DNA of 39,371 nt, taken from NCBI GenBank assembly GCA_014323785.1, contig JACONJ010000059.1:1-39371 (forward strand), in the 5' to 3' direction. Each line of letters starts with the position of its first letter. The stretch's first letter is position 1. A program made the translations under genes and the position numbers. Below the pieces are notes generated by a model, which was given only the letters and a program-made list of their open reading frames with translations, was not told the DNA's origin and made no database searches. The stretch comes from Paracoccaceae bacterium. Its GTDB lineage: Bacteria > Pseudomonadota > Alphaproteobacteria > Rhodobacterales > Rhodobacteraceae. Below, one piece after another: positions 6,448-15,499 of this stretch.

Positions 6448-9400
6448 ATGGATAAGACATTCGATGCGGCCAGGGCCGAGGCCCGCATCTATGCCGAATG
6501 GGAACAGTCGGGCGCGTTCAAGGCGGGCGCGAACTGGGATGGCGTCTCTGCGGCCTATTCCATCGTGATCCCGCCGCCCAATGTGACGGGCGTTTTGCAC
6601 GTGGGCCATGCCTTTAACAACACGCTGCAGGATGTGCTGATCCGCTGGCACCGCATGCGCGGTTTTGACACGTTGTGGCAGCCCGGCACCGACCATGCGG
6701 GCATCGCCACGCAGATGGTGGTTGAGCGGGAATTGGCCAAAGAGGGCACGACCACGCGCCAGGATATGGGACGCGCGGCGTTTCTGGACCGCGTCTGGCA
6801 GTGGAAGGACCACGCAGGCGGCACCATCCGGGCGCAGTTGAAGCGCCTGGGGGCATCGTGCGACTGGTCACGGGAAGCGTTTACCATGCGCGGTGCGCCG
6901 GGGGATACGCACCCCGATGACGGCCCGAATTTCCACGCGGCTGTGATCAAGGTCTTTGTGGATATGTATAACAAGGGCTACATCCATCGCGGCAAGCGGC
7001 TGGTGAACTGGGATCCGCATTTTGAAACCGCAATCTCGGACCTGGAGGTGGATAATGTTGAGGCCCCCGGCCATATGTGGCACTTCAAATACCCGCTTGC
7101 GGGGGGGGCGACCTATACGTATGTGGAACACGATGACCACGGCAATGTCGTGTTCAAGGAGGAGCGCGATTACATCGCCATCGCCACCACCCGGCCCGAA
7201 ACAATGCTGGGCGATGGCGCGGTTGCCGTGCATCCGGACGACGCGCGCTATGCCCCGATTGTGGGCATGCTGTGCGAAATCCCTGTGGGGCCCAAGGCGC
7301 AGCGCCGCCTGATTCCCATTATCACCGATGACTATCCGGACCCCGCGTTCGGGTCGGGGGCCGTGAAGATCACCGGGGCCCATGATTTCAACGATTATGG
7401 CGTTGCCAAACGGGGCAATATCCCCTGCTACCGGCTGATGGATACAAGGGCGCGGCTGCGCAGCGACGGCGCACCCTATGCCCAGGCGGCGGCCCAGGCG
7501 CAAAAAATTGCCCAGGAGGTTGCCGAGAGCCGGCAGGTGCTGTCCGAGGCCGAGGAGGAGGTGGACGCGCTGAACCTTGTCCCGGACCATCTGCGCGGTC
7601 TTGACAGGTTTGCGGCACGGAAGAAGATCATCGCCGAAATCACCAGGGCGGGCCTGGCCGTGATGACCCGCGCCGATGACCCGCGCTTGGGCACAACCGG
7701 GCCGGTATCAGCACCGGACACGATGGTCCCCCTGGTAGAGGCGAAACAGATCACCCAGCCCTATGGCGACCGGTCCGGGGTGGTGATTGAACCGATGCTG
7801 ACCGACCAGTGGTTCGTTGACACCGCCAGGATTGTGAACCCCGCGCTGGACGCCGTCCGCACCGGCCGCACCACCATCGTTCCCGAACAGCATCGCAAGG
7901 TCTATTTTCACTGGCTCAAAACCATCGAGCCCTGGTGCATTTCCCGCCAGCTCTGGTGGGGGCATCGAATCCCGGTGTGGTATGGGCTCGATCTGTCTCA
8001 AAACAAGGACGGACCTTCCGCTTGGAAGGACAGATTCATTATCGGGGGTGAACCGGCCAGTGATGGAACGGTTCAACCAAGTACGGTTTCTGAGTGTGCA
8101 CCCTCTTTTTCGGAAGTCGTGGCGAAATTCAATCAAAGGATCAAGAGTCTGCCTGGTGACCTCAGGTACGCAAAGGTGGTCGAAGTAGGGGATAGGGAAG
8201 AAGCAATTAAGTGTATCGGTGAGCGTTTGAGTCTTATCGGTGAGCGTTTCGCTTCTGGAACCCCGCCGAGCCCCTACCTCTACCCCATTTGGCAAGACCC
8301 CGACGTTCTTGATACCTGGTTTTCCTCGGGCCTTTGGCCCATCGGTGCGCTTGGCTGGCCCGACGACACGGACGCGTTGAAGCGGTATTTCCCCACCTCG
8401 ACGCTTGTCAGCGGCTTTGACATCATCTTTTTCTGGGTCGCGCGGATGATGATGATGCAGCTCGCCGTTGTGGGTGACATCCCCTTTGGCCACGTGTATG
8501 TTCACGCCCTTGTGCGGGATGAACAGGGCCGGAAAATGTCGAAATCCATCGGCAATGTTCTGGACCCGCTGGAGCTGATCGATGAATACGGGGCCGATGC
8601 GCTGCGCTTTGCGCTGGTGTCCATGGCAGCCATGGGGCGTGACCTGAAACTGTCCAGAGAGCGCATCAAGGGCTACCGGAACTTTGGCACAAAGTTGTGG
8701 AATGCCGCCCGCTTTGCCAGGACGAACAATTGCACGCCCATGGCCGATTTTGATCCCGCGGCTGTGGTACAGACCGTTAACAAATGGATTGTGGGAGAGG
8801 TCGCCCGCACCCGCCTGGCCCATGACAGGGCACTTTCGGCCTATCGGTTCAACGACGCGGCGAACGGGCTGTACTCCACCGTCTGGGGCAAGGTGTGCGA
8901 CTGGTATCTGGAATTCGCCAAACCGCTGCTCGCCAGCGGGGATGCGGCCACAGCCGCCGAGACCCGCGCCACCATGGCCTGGGTGATTGACCAGTGCCTG
9001 ATCCTGCTGCACCCGACCATGCCGTTCGTTACCGAAGCCCTGTGGGGGCAGATAGCAGTGCGGCCCAGGATGTTGATCCACGCAAACTGGCCCAAATACG
9101 GGGCCGCGCTGATCGACGCCGGGGCCGATGCGGAACTGAACTGGGTGATCAGCCTGATTGCGGAGATCCGATCCGTCCGGCAGCAGATGCACGTGCCAGC
9201 GGGGCTGCGGGTGCCGCTTTTGCAGGCACACCTGGATGCGCAGGGGCAGGCCGCGTGGGGGCGGAATGCCGCGCTGATTCGGCGGCTGGCGCGGGTCGAC
9301 AGCCTGACAAGGGTTGACAGCCTGCCCCCGGGGGCCGTCACCGTGGCCGTCAAGGGCGGGGTGTTCGGCCTGCCGGTGGCCGATATCATCGACGTGGCCA

Positions 9401-9618
9401 GGGAACAGGCCCGCCTGGAAAAGACGCTTGGCAAACTGGAACAGGAACTGGACAGGCTGCGCGGCCGCCTGAACACCCCCAAATTCGTCGAAAGCGCACC
9501 GGAAGAGGTGGTAGAGGCCACCCGCCGCACCCTGGCCACGCGCGAGGAAGAACAGGGCAATATCCGCGCGGCTCTGGCCCGCCTGGACCGGATCGCCCAG
9601 GGGACGGCCCCCGCATGA
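6448..9618 (+). CDS. valS: Valyl-tRNA synthetase
   Basis: A 1056-residue class I aminoacyl-tRNA synthetase that charges tRNA-Val in the cytoplasm. The HIGH-type motif is [11 protein letters not shown] (about residues 48-58) and the KMSKS motif is [11 protein letters not shown] (about 694-704). The editing (CP1) domain follows the N-terminal half of the Rossmann fold, and the C-terminal coiled coil is clear ([19 protein letters not shown]). Start at ATG 6448 gives [15 protein letters not shown], as in related proteins; the upstream ribosome site is weak. Two extra segments lie at about residues 340-395 and 511-612. I recall insertions at these places in other Rhodobacterales ValRS, but here the second one (DNA 7981-8280) is visibly poorer in G+C than its flanks. 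The stop overlaps the next gene by 4 bp, suggesting coupled translation. Confidence 0.97.
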   Translation: MDKTFDAARAEARIYAEWEQSGAFKAGANWDGVSAAYSIVIPPPNVTGVLHVGHAFNNTLQDVLIRWHRMRGFDTLWQPGTDHAGIATQMVVERELAKEGTTTRQDMGRAAFLDRVWQWKDHAGGTIRAQLKRLGASCDWSREAFTMRGAPGDTHPDDGPNFHAAVIKVFVDMYNKGYIHRGKRLVNWDPHFETAISDLEVDNVEAPGHMWHFKYPLAGGATYTYVEHDDHGNVVFKEERDYIAIATTRPETMLGDGAVAVHPDDARYAPIVGMLCEIPVGPKAQRRLIPIITDDYPDPAFGSGAVKITGAHDFNDYGVAKRGNIPCYRLMDTRARLRSDGAPYAQAAAQAQKIAQEVAESRQVLSEAEEEVDALNLVPDHLRGLDRFAARKKIIAEITRAGLAVMTRADDPRLGTTGPVSAPDTMVPLVEAKQITQPYGDRSGVVIEPMLTDQWFVDTARIVNPALDAVRTGRTTIVPEQHRKVYFHWLKTIEPWCISRQLWWGHRIPVWYGLDLSQNKDGPSAWKDRFIIGGEPASDGTVQPSTVSECAPSFSEVVAKFNQRIKSLPGDLRYAKVVEVGDREEAIKCIGERLSLIGERFASGTPPSPYLYPIWQDPDVLDTWFSSGLWPIGALGWPDDTDALKRYFPTSTLVSGFDIIFFWVARMMMMQLAVVGDIPFGHVYVHALVRDEQGRKMSKSIGNVLDPLELIDEYGADALRFALVSMAAMGRDLKLSRERIKGYRNFGTKLWNAARFARTNNCTPMADFDPAAVVQTVNKWIVGEVARTRLAHDRALSAYRFNDAANGLYSTVWGKVCDWYLEFAKPLLASGDAATAAETRATMAWVIDQCLILLHPTMPFVTEALWGQIAVRPRMLIHANWPKYGAALIDAGADAELNWVISLIAEIRSVRQQMHVPAGLRVPLLQAHLDAQGQAAWGRNAALIRRLARVDSLTRVDSLPPGAVTVAVKGGVFGLPVADIIDVAREQARLEKTLGKLEQELDRLRGRLNTPKFVESAPEEVVEATRRTLATREEEQGNIRAALARLDRIAQGTAPA

Positions 9619-10727
9619 CCGGCCCCCGCTACACCGGAATTGTCCGGAACTTGCCCGCCACGGTCCCCTTTGTCGGCCCCGAAACACATGAGCGCGCCCG
9701 GGGGGCCGCGTTCAAGGCGCGGCTTGGTGCGAATGAAAGCGTGTTCGGCCCCTCGCCCAGGGTGCAGCAGGCGATTGCCGAAACCGCCGGGCAGGTCTGG
9801 ATGTATGGCGACCCCGAGGCGCACGACCTGCGCCGGGCCCTGGCCGACCATCACGGGGTTGCGCCCGAAAATATCATTGCGGGCGAAGGTATTGACGGTC
9901 TGCTGGGCTATCTGGCGCACCTGCTGATCGGGCCGGGCGATCCGGTGGTAACGTCCAGCGGGGCCTATCCCACGTTCAACTACCATATCGCAGGGGCTGG
10001 CGGCGTGCTGCACAGGGTACCCTATGACGGCGACCATGAAAGCCCCACGGCCCTGCTGGGCCGGGCGCGGGAAACCGGCGCAAAGCTGATTTACCTGGCG
10101 AACCCGGACAACCCGATGGGCTCCTGGCACACCGCTGGGACCGTTCAGGCGATGATAGATCAGCTGCCCCAGGGAAGCCTTTTGGCCCTGGATGAAGCCT
10201 ATGGCGACACGGCACCCCAGGGCACGCTGCCGCCCCTGGATATGGAAGACCGCCGGGTCATCCGGTTCCGGACCTTTTCCAAAGCCTATGGGCTGGCGGG
10301 AATACGGGCCGGCTATGCCCTGGCCCATGCCGATCTGATTCAGGCGTTCAACAAGATTCGCAACCATTTCGGATTTGGCCGCGTGGCCCAGGTTGCGGCC
10401 CTGACGGCCCTGAAGGATCAAGCGTGGCTTGCGGCCACGGTCAGCCGCATTCGCCAGGCACGCGAGGCGATTGCCGATATCGCGCGGCAAAACGGGCTCA
10501 CCCCCCTGCCTTCGGCGACCAATTTTCTGGCCATCGACTGCGGCAGGGACGGCACCTTTGCCGGGGCCGTGTTAGAGGGGCTGGCAACCAGGGGGGTGTT
10601 TGTGCGCATGCCCTTTGCGCCGCCGCAGGACCGCTGCATTCGTATTTCATGCGGCACAGACAGGGATTTGAGCGCGCTTGAAAACGCCTTGCCCCGCGTT
10701 TTGAAGCACGTGCGGGCACAGGCCTGA
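9615..10727 (+). CDS. HisC-like PLP-dependent aminotransferase (class I/II)
   Basis: A 370-residue fold-type I aminotransferase related to histidinol-phosphate aminotransferase. Visible motifs are [12 protein letters not shown] (N-terminal substrate arm), ANPDNPMGS (about 162-170), DEAY (about 193-196), and the PLP-lysine site [16 protein letters not shown] with Lys about 223. Near the C-terminus RCIRISCG carries the arginine that binds the substrate carboxylate. ATG overlaps the valS stop (ATGA), so it is probably co-transcribed with valS. Proteins of this type in Rhodobacterales are usually annotated only as pyridoxal phosphate-dependent aminotransferase. Substrate is not certain: histidinol phosphate, or another amino acid such as an aromatic one, is possible. 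The true hisC may be elsewhere. Confidence 0.9.
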   Translation: MTGPRYTGIVRNLPATVPFVGPETHERARGAAFKARLGANESVFGPSPRVQQAIAETAGQVWMYGDPEAHDLRRALADHHGVAPENIIAGEGIDGLLGYLAHLLIGPGDPVVTSSGAYPTFNYHIAGAGGVLHRVPYDGDHESPTALLGRARETGAKLIYLANPDNPMGSWHTAGTVQAMIDQLPQGSLLALDEAYGDTAPQGTLPPLDMEDRRVIRFRTFSKAYGLAGIRAGYALAHADLIQAFNKIRNHFGFGRVAQVAALTALKDQAWLAATVSRIRQAREAIADIARQNGLTPLPSATNFLAIDCGRDGTFAGAVLEGLATRGVFVRMPFAPPQDRCIRISCGTDRDLSALENALPRVLKHVRAQA

Positions 10728-10806
10728 TTGTCTGCCCCCGTCGCAGTGTGAAATGAATCCGGAAGCAGGTGCGATATTATCCGGAATCCGGGTGGCCCGG
10801 CCCCCG

Positions 10807-11698
10807 CTACGCATTGGTGATGACCAGTTCCGCGGCTTTCTTTCGGCTGTCAACGCGCTGGCCGATGGTGCGCGGGGCGCGGGCGTCGTGGATGGTCCAC
10901 CCCCTGTACAACTCTCGCATGGCCCTGGTATCGGCGTTGCTTAGAATCACTTTGGCCCCCGCCGCGGACCAGCGGCTTGCGGCCACAAGCAATCGCTTCT
11001 GGTCCGCCATGTCAAAGCCGTTTTTCTGATACTTGTCAAAGCATCCGTCGTAAGGCGGGTCACCATATATCACATCACCCTTTTGCGGCACAATATCCTT
11101 AAAGTCGCCAAGGCGAATGCGGGCCTTTTGTAACGCCGCGCTGCAGTCCCTCAGGCGTTCCGGGGCACAGATGTTCGGGTTCGTGTAGGTGCCTTCCGGG
11201 ACGTTGAAATTGCCCGCCTTGTTGACACGATACAACCCGTTAAAACAGGTCTTGTTCAAATAGATGAACCTGGCGGCAACCTCAACCGCGTCCGCAGGCC
11301 GCTGATCCCTGATTCGCCTGTAGTAAGAGTTCCCGTCAGCATATGTCTGGCCCATCATCTTCATATGCCTGCGCTGGTGCGCATCAAGCCGTTCGATAAG
11401 CTGTTTCGACATCCTGTTTGACGATCTGGTAAGTGGTGATCAGGTCTTTATTCGTATCGGACAGATACGCCTGCCCGATACGGTCCGCAAAGGTGAAAAA
11501 GACGGCCCCGCCGCCGACAAACGGCTCGATGTAGGTTTCGATCTTGTCGGGGACATGCGGTGCAAGAAACGGGATAAGGGCCCGTTTGCCGCCCGCCCAC
11601 TTGACAAAGGGGTGCGCCGGGGGCCGTTCAGGATAGCGTCGCACGGGGCAGCTCGGGTCTCGGGATACCGCTGGACGCGCGATGGTGTTCACGTTCAC
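10807..11698 (-). pseudogene. Dam-like DNA adenine methylase, split by a frameshift
   Basis: Two overlapping minus-strand frames together make one D12-class N6-adenine methyltransferase of about 290 residues. The 5' part (11698 down to 11384, GTG start with ATAGGG upstream) has PFVKWAGGKR (AdoMet motif), YIEPFVGGGAVFF and YLSDTNKDLI. The 3' part (11412 down to 10807) has CFNGLYRVNKAGNFNVP, then the catalytic YGDPPYDGCF and a typical C-terminus. The join is at about 11390-11412: QIVKQDVE in one frame should run into QLIERLDAHQ in the other, needing a net one-base shift. No homopolymer lies at the join, so slippage is not an obvious cause. No partner endonuclease is adjacent, so it would be an orphan methylase (GATC-type specificity is only a guess). 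If real, the lesion probably kills activity. Confidence 0.75.
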
Positions 11699-11762
11699 TA
11701 AACCCTATCCATGTGTAGTGGACCGAAAATACCTTTGGAACGGACCCGCCTGCCGGATACCC

Positions 11763-12371
11763 TTAGTCAAACACCTCACCCGGTTCCACGCCCCACAGTG
11801 CCCCGGCGGGAACCCAGCCCCAATGCCCGCCACTGGCCATGCGGCACCAGGTACCATCACATTCGGTCAGTCGCCCGACCACGCCCAATTCGGCGTGGGC
11901 GCGAACTGGCGCGTCACTCCCGGGGTGCTGGCGCAATTCCAGCATATCGACCTCGACAATGGCGGTGCGCATGCCGGACAAAAGGGCATAGTGCATCCAG
12001 CCCCCCGCGCCGTCACGGTCGACCACGCGCCGCCAGTGGCCGTGTTCGGCCACCACCATCATCGGCATGTTGCGGTGCCGGAAGACCCAATCGATCCGGT
12101 ATTTGCGCGACGGCCCGCGCCGGGCATTCGCCTCTCCGGCGTTGAGCGAAACATAGCGCGGAAGCGGAAAGCCAGTGACTGGCCCCGTGACCGGTTCCGT
12201 GCGCGGTGCGGTGTGCGGCGCGGGGGGGGGCACCCGTTGCAAGGGCGGCAGGGCTTCGGACTGGCGGGGGGCCGGGCCGGTGTCCCGGGCATCCAAGGCG
12301 GGTGCCGTCAGGGCGACTGCAAAGGCCAGAAGAACCGCCGGGGGCATTCGTGTGATCTGTCGGGGGGGCAT
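11763..12371 (-). CDS. Exported bacterial SH3-domain protein
   Basis: ATG at 12371 has AGGA a few bases upstream and gives a 202-residue protein; a longer frame to 12410 lacks such a site. The N-terminus is a signal peptide (MPPRQITRMPPAVLLAFAVA, cleavage near LDA). A proline-rich linker follows, then two SH3-like (SH3b) units. The first begins YVSLNAGEANARRGPS and contains WRRVVDRDGAGGWMHYALL; the second has LRQHPGSDAPV and WCRMASGGHWGWVPAGALWG. Such proteins are periplasmic and common in Rhodobacterales, probably binding peptidoglycan or other envelope ligands; the exact role is unknown. It is divergent from the dehydrogenase at 12530, with the 158 bp between them holding both promoters. 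Confidence 0.85.
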   Translation of the reverse strand: MPPRQITRMPPAVLLAFAVALTAPALDARDTGPAPRQSEALPPLQRVPPPAPHTAPRTEPVTGPVTGFPLPRYVSLNAGEANARRGPSRKYRIDWVFRHRNMPMMVVAEHGHWRRVVDRDGAGGWMHYALLSGMRTAIVEVDMLELRQHPGSDAPVRAHAELGVVGRLTECDGTWCRMASGGHWGWVPAGALWGVEPGEVFD

Positions 12372-12529
12372 GTCCTGATCTTCGTTTCGGGCGCGGCCGG
12401 AAGCCCCCACCTTATCGCCTGTTCTGATCGCGGTCCAGCTCTGTGGCCTTGCGCCCCTGTGCCGGATCAGCGAATGTTATGCACCGGGCGCAGTTACCGG
12501 GCGCAGTTGCCGGGCAAGGGATGTATGGC

Positions 12530-13516
12530 ATGGCAGGTCAAAGGCTGGATATCGTCGTTACGCGACGCTTGCCCGAAGCGGTGGAAACCCGGCTAGGCGA
12601 GCTCTTCAACGCCGAATTGCGCGAAGACGACGGCAAGATGACCAGGGCCGAGATGACCGCCGCCATGGGGCGCGCCGACGTGCTTGTCCCCTGCATCACC
12701 GACCATATTGACGCCAGCATGCTGGCCCAGGCCGGTGAACGGCTGAAGCTGATTGCCAATTACGGTGCGGGGGTCGATCATATTGATGTCGCCACGGCCC
12801 GGCAGCGGGGCATTCTGGTATCCAACACGCCGGGCGTGATGACGGACGACACCGCTGATATGGCCATGGCACTGATGCTGGCCGTCACCCGCCGCATCCC
12901 CGAAGGGCTGTCGATCATGCAGGCGGGCAAATGGGACGGCTGGGCCCCCACCGCCTATATGGGCGGGCGCATCGGCGGCAAGCGGCTGGGCATTCTGGGT
13001 ATGGGCCGGATTGGCCAGGCGGTGGCGCGCCGGGCCGTGGCCTTTGGCATGCAGGTGCATTACCACAATCGCCGCCGCCTGCACACACAGATTGAAACCG
13101 CGCTACAGGCGACCTATTGGGCAAGCCTGGATCAGATGCTGGCGCGCGTTGACATCCTTAGCATCAACTGCCCGCACACGCCCGCGACCTTTCATCTTAT
13201 GAACGCCCGGCGGCTGAAGCTGATGAAACCGGGCGCGGTGATCGTCAACACCTCACGCGGGGAAGTGGTGGACGAAAACGCGCTGACGCGCATGCTGCGC
13301 ACGGGCCGGATCGCGGGCGCGGGCCTGGATGTATTTGAGCGCGGGCATAGGGTAAACCCCCGCCTGCGCACGCTGAAGAATGTGGTGCTCCTGCCGCATA
13401 TGGGCTCGGCCACGCATGAGGGGCGGACCGAGATGGGCGAAAAGGTGATCATCAACATCAAAACCTTTGCCGATGGGCACCGGCCACCCGATCTGGTGGT
13501 GCCCGCCATGCTGTGA
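12530..13516 (+). CDS. D-2-hydroxyacid dehydrogenase (glyoxylate/hydroxypyruvate reductase type)
   Basis: A 328-residue NAD(P)-dependent D-isomer 2-hydroxyacid dehydrogenase. The nucleotide-binding motif GILGMGRIGQAVARR is at about 154-168. The catalytic set is R243 (VNTSRGEVVDE), E270 (GLDVFE) and H290 (LLPHMGSAT). The substrate loop NYGAGVDHID is at about 77-86. It probably reduces glyoxylate or hydroxypyruvate to glycolate or D-glycerate. ATG 12530 was preferred because AAGGG lies about 10 bases upstream; ATG 12521 is directly against the AAGGG. The leader contains a short direct repeat of CCGGGCGCAGTT (about 12484-12515). Confidence 0.92.
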   Translation: MAGQRLDIVVTRRLPEAVETRLGELFNAELREDDGKMTRAEMTAAMGRADVLVPCITDHIDASMLAQAGERLKLIANYGAGVDHIDVATARQRGILVSNTPGVMTDDTADMAMALMLAVTRRIPEGLSIMQAGKWDGWAPTAYMGGRIGGKRLGILGMGRIGQAVARRAVAFGMQVHYHNRRRLHTQIETALQATYWASLDQMLARVDILSINCPHTPATFHLMNARRLKLMKPGAVIVNTSRGEVVDENALTRMLRTGRIAGAGLDVFERGHRVNPRLRTLKNVVLLPHMGSATHEGRTEMGEKVIINIKTFADGHRPPDLVVPAML

Positions 13517-13567
13517 CCCGGCGCGTGCGCACGGGGCACCAGGCACAAGGCACAAGGAGACCGAAAC

Positions 13568-14414
13568 GTGACGTTCAAACCTGTGACCCGGTACCTGCGT
13601 GCAGGGGGGGCTGGCCCTGCTGGCGGGGCTGGCCCTTGTGCTGGCCCTCACGCACAACCCGCTGGTGCGGCAGACCGAGGATTCGGTGGAAAAGGTCGCG
13701 GCCTCGGCCGTCATCGTCTATGCGTCCCTGCGGGCCATCAACGCCGCCCTGTCCACCGCGCAGGAGGTCGCGGTTGGTGGCTCGCTGGGGGTGCAGGCCA
13801 ATCTGCAGCCCTTCAAGGTTCTGGAACCGGTTGATGACACGGTTGAACGGGTGGCCGATGTGGTCTTTGCCGTGGCCATCGGCGCAGCGGTGGTGGCTGT
13901 GGGCCTGGCACCCGTTGCGGCATTGGGGGCGTGGCTTCTGGCAACGGGCCTGCTTGTATCCGCGCTGTCGACGCTGTGGCCGGACGCCCCCGCCCGCCTG
14001 CGCCGCCTGGCCTGGCCCGCGACCCGTCTGGGCGGGGCCGTGTCCCTGGCCCTGCCGCTGGTCGTGACCCTGGGGCTAGAATTGGGTGAGCGGATGACAA
14101 CAGGCCCGGCGGAAGAGGCGCGGGCCGTCCTGAACAGCGTTGCCGAGAAGGCCGGGCTGCTGATCGGACGTGACAGCGGCCTGCCTGATATGGCCGGGGG
14201 CGCGGACCCTGCCGAAGGATTCTTTGGACGTTTGGCCGCGATGGGCGATGCGGTCCAAGACTACGCCGAAGCCGCAGGGGTCTTCCTGAACGAGGCCGAC
14301 GCGCTGTTCAAGGCGATGCTGACCCTGATCGGCGTTTTCGTCCTGCAAAGCCTTGTTTTGCCCATCCTGCTGTTCTGGGGGGGCTGGGTGCTGTTGAAAC
14401 GCGGCACGAGCTAG
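13568..14414 (+). CDS. Hypothetical membrane protein, frame broken at a G7 run
   Basis: AAGGAGA followed 7 bases later by GTG 13568 is the best translation signal here and gives VTFKPVTRYLRAG. That frame then leaves the coding frame at a run of seven G (13604-13610). One base fewer would join it to GLALLAGLALVLALTHNP, which continues open to TAG at 14412-14414. From GTG 13599 alone the protein would be 271 residues. It has an N-terminal hydrophobic helix, TM segments near VVFAVAIGAAVVAVGLAPVA, GAWLLATGLLVSALSTL and LPLVVTLGLEL, and a C-terminal one (LIGVFVLQSLVLPILLFWGG). I do not recognise the family. The neighbour upstream is 51 bp away, so the two may be one operon. Its stop shares the palindrome CTAG with the converging kinase gene. 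Confidence 0.65.
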
Positions 14415-15328
14415 GGGCCGCCGGGGTATTCTGGTTCAGATAACAGAGCCCCGCGCACCTGTAGCACCCGCGCCGCCAGATCATGCCCCGCCCGGGCGGC
14501 CTTGGGCGGGGGGATGCCCAGACACCGGGCGGCCAGGTATCCGGCGTTGAAACTGTCCCCCGCGCCGGTGGTATCCAGGGGCCGCATCGGGGTTGGCGCA
14601 ACGCGCCATTGGCCTGCGTCACTGTCGATCCAGGCAGCGTTCGCCCCTGCCTTTACCACAACCTCGGCCGCGCCCGCTGCCCGGTAGCGCGCCGCCAAAG
14701 CTCTGGGATTGGCATCATCGGCGAGCACCTGTTCATCGGGCCAGGTGGGCAGGGCAATCGTGGCGGTTCTTGCCGCCCTGGCCAGCCAGTCGCGCATCAC
14801 CCTGCCACTGTCCCACAAGGCCGGGCGCAGATTGGCGTCAAAAGCCACGGTCTTGCCTGCTGCCCTGGCACCAGCCATTTCGGCCAGAAGCATGGCCCGG
14901 CCGGCGGGGGGCAGGATGGCCAGGGTAATCCCCGAGACATAAAGATGCGTCGCTGCCCCGATGGCCGCGGCCAGCGCGGTGCGGTCATCGGCCAGGTGCC
15001 GGGCGGCGGACTGGCCGCGCCAGTAGGTAAAACTGCGTTCGCCCGTGGCATCGGTGGCGATCATGTACAGCCCTGGCACCGCGCCGGGCAGGCGTTCTGT
15101 CATACTGGTGTCGATACCACTGTTCCGCATGAACGCCAGCATTGCATCTGAAAGCGGGTCTTTCCCCACAGCGGTGAAGTAGCCCACCTGCCACGTCCCG
15201 GGCAGCACCTGACGCAGATGCCAGGCGGTGTTGAACGTGTCACCGGCAAACCCCTGCGCATAGCACCCGGGTCCGTCCGGGGACAGTTCCACCATACATT
15301 CGCCTATGGCCAGGATACGCCCGCGCAT
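14411..15328 (-). CDS. kdgK: PfkB-family sugar kinase, probably 2-keto-3-deoxygluconate kinase
   Basis: A 305-residue ribokinase-fold kinase that would phosphorylate KDG to KDPG, feeding the Entner-Doudoroff route. N-terminal LAIGECMVELSP and the sugar-binding FAGDTFNTAWHL, plus TYWRGQSAARHL, are typical of KdgK. The PfkB signature DTTGAGDSFNAGYLA is at about 252-266, with catalytic Asp about 258. ATG 15328 gives the usual family start MRGRILAIGECM; frames extending further upstream are only the antisense of the next gene. It converges with the membrane gene, their TAG stops overlapping in one CTAG, and diverges from the flavoprotein gene at 15500. The substrate could be another sugar acid. 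Confidence 0.85.
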   Translation of the reverse strand: MRGRILAIGECMVELSPDGPGCYAQGFAGDTFNTAWHLRQVLPGTWQVGYFTAVGKDPLSDAMLAFMRNSGIDTSMTERLPGAVPGLYMIATDATGERSFTYWRGQSAARHLADDRTALAAAIGAATHLYVSGITLAILPPAGRAMLLAEMAGARAAGKTVAFDANLRPALWDSGRVMRDWLARAARTATIALPTWPDEQVLADDANPRALAARYRAAGAAEVVVKAGANAAWIDSDAGQWRVAPTPMRPLDTTGAGDSFNAGYLAARCLGIPPPKAARAGHDLAARVLQVRGALLSEPEYPGGP

Positions 15329-15499
15329 GGCAGCAGGGTAAACCACATTCGCGGCGATTTGGCCAGGGCCAGGCCCCCGCCACACTTGGCGATGTCGTTT
15401 TTTGTGCGCTACAGGTCGGGCGGGTTGAGCTTGCCACCGGCCGCTGTGGCAGGAAACATCAACACAGCACACGCCCGTGCCGTTAGAGGAGCAGACCCA

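Noticed and set aside
7708-9687. Long minus-strand open frame across valS
   Set aside because: It has no recognisable motif and mirrors a G+C-rich, well-supported valS coding sequence.
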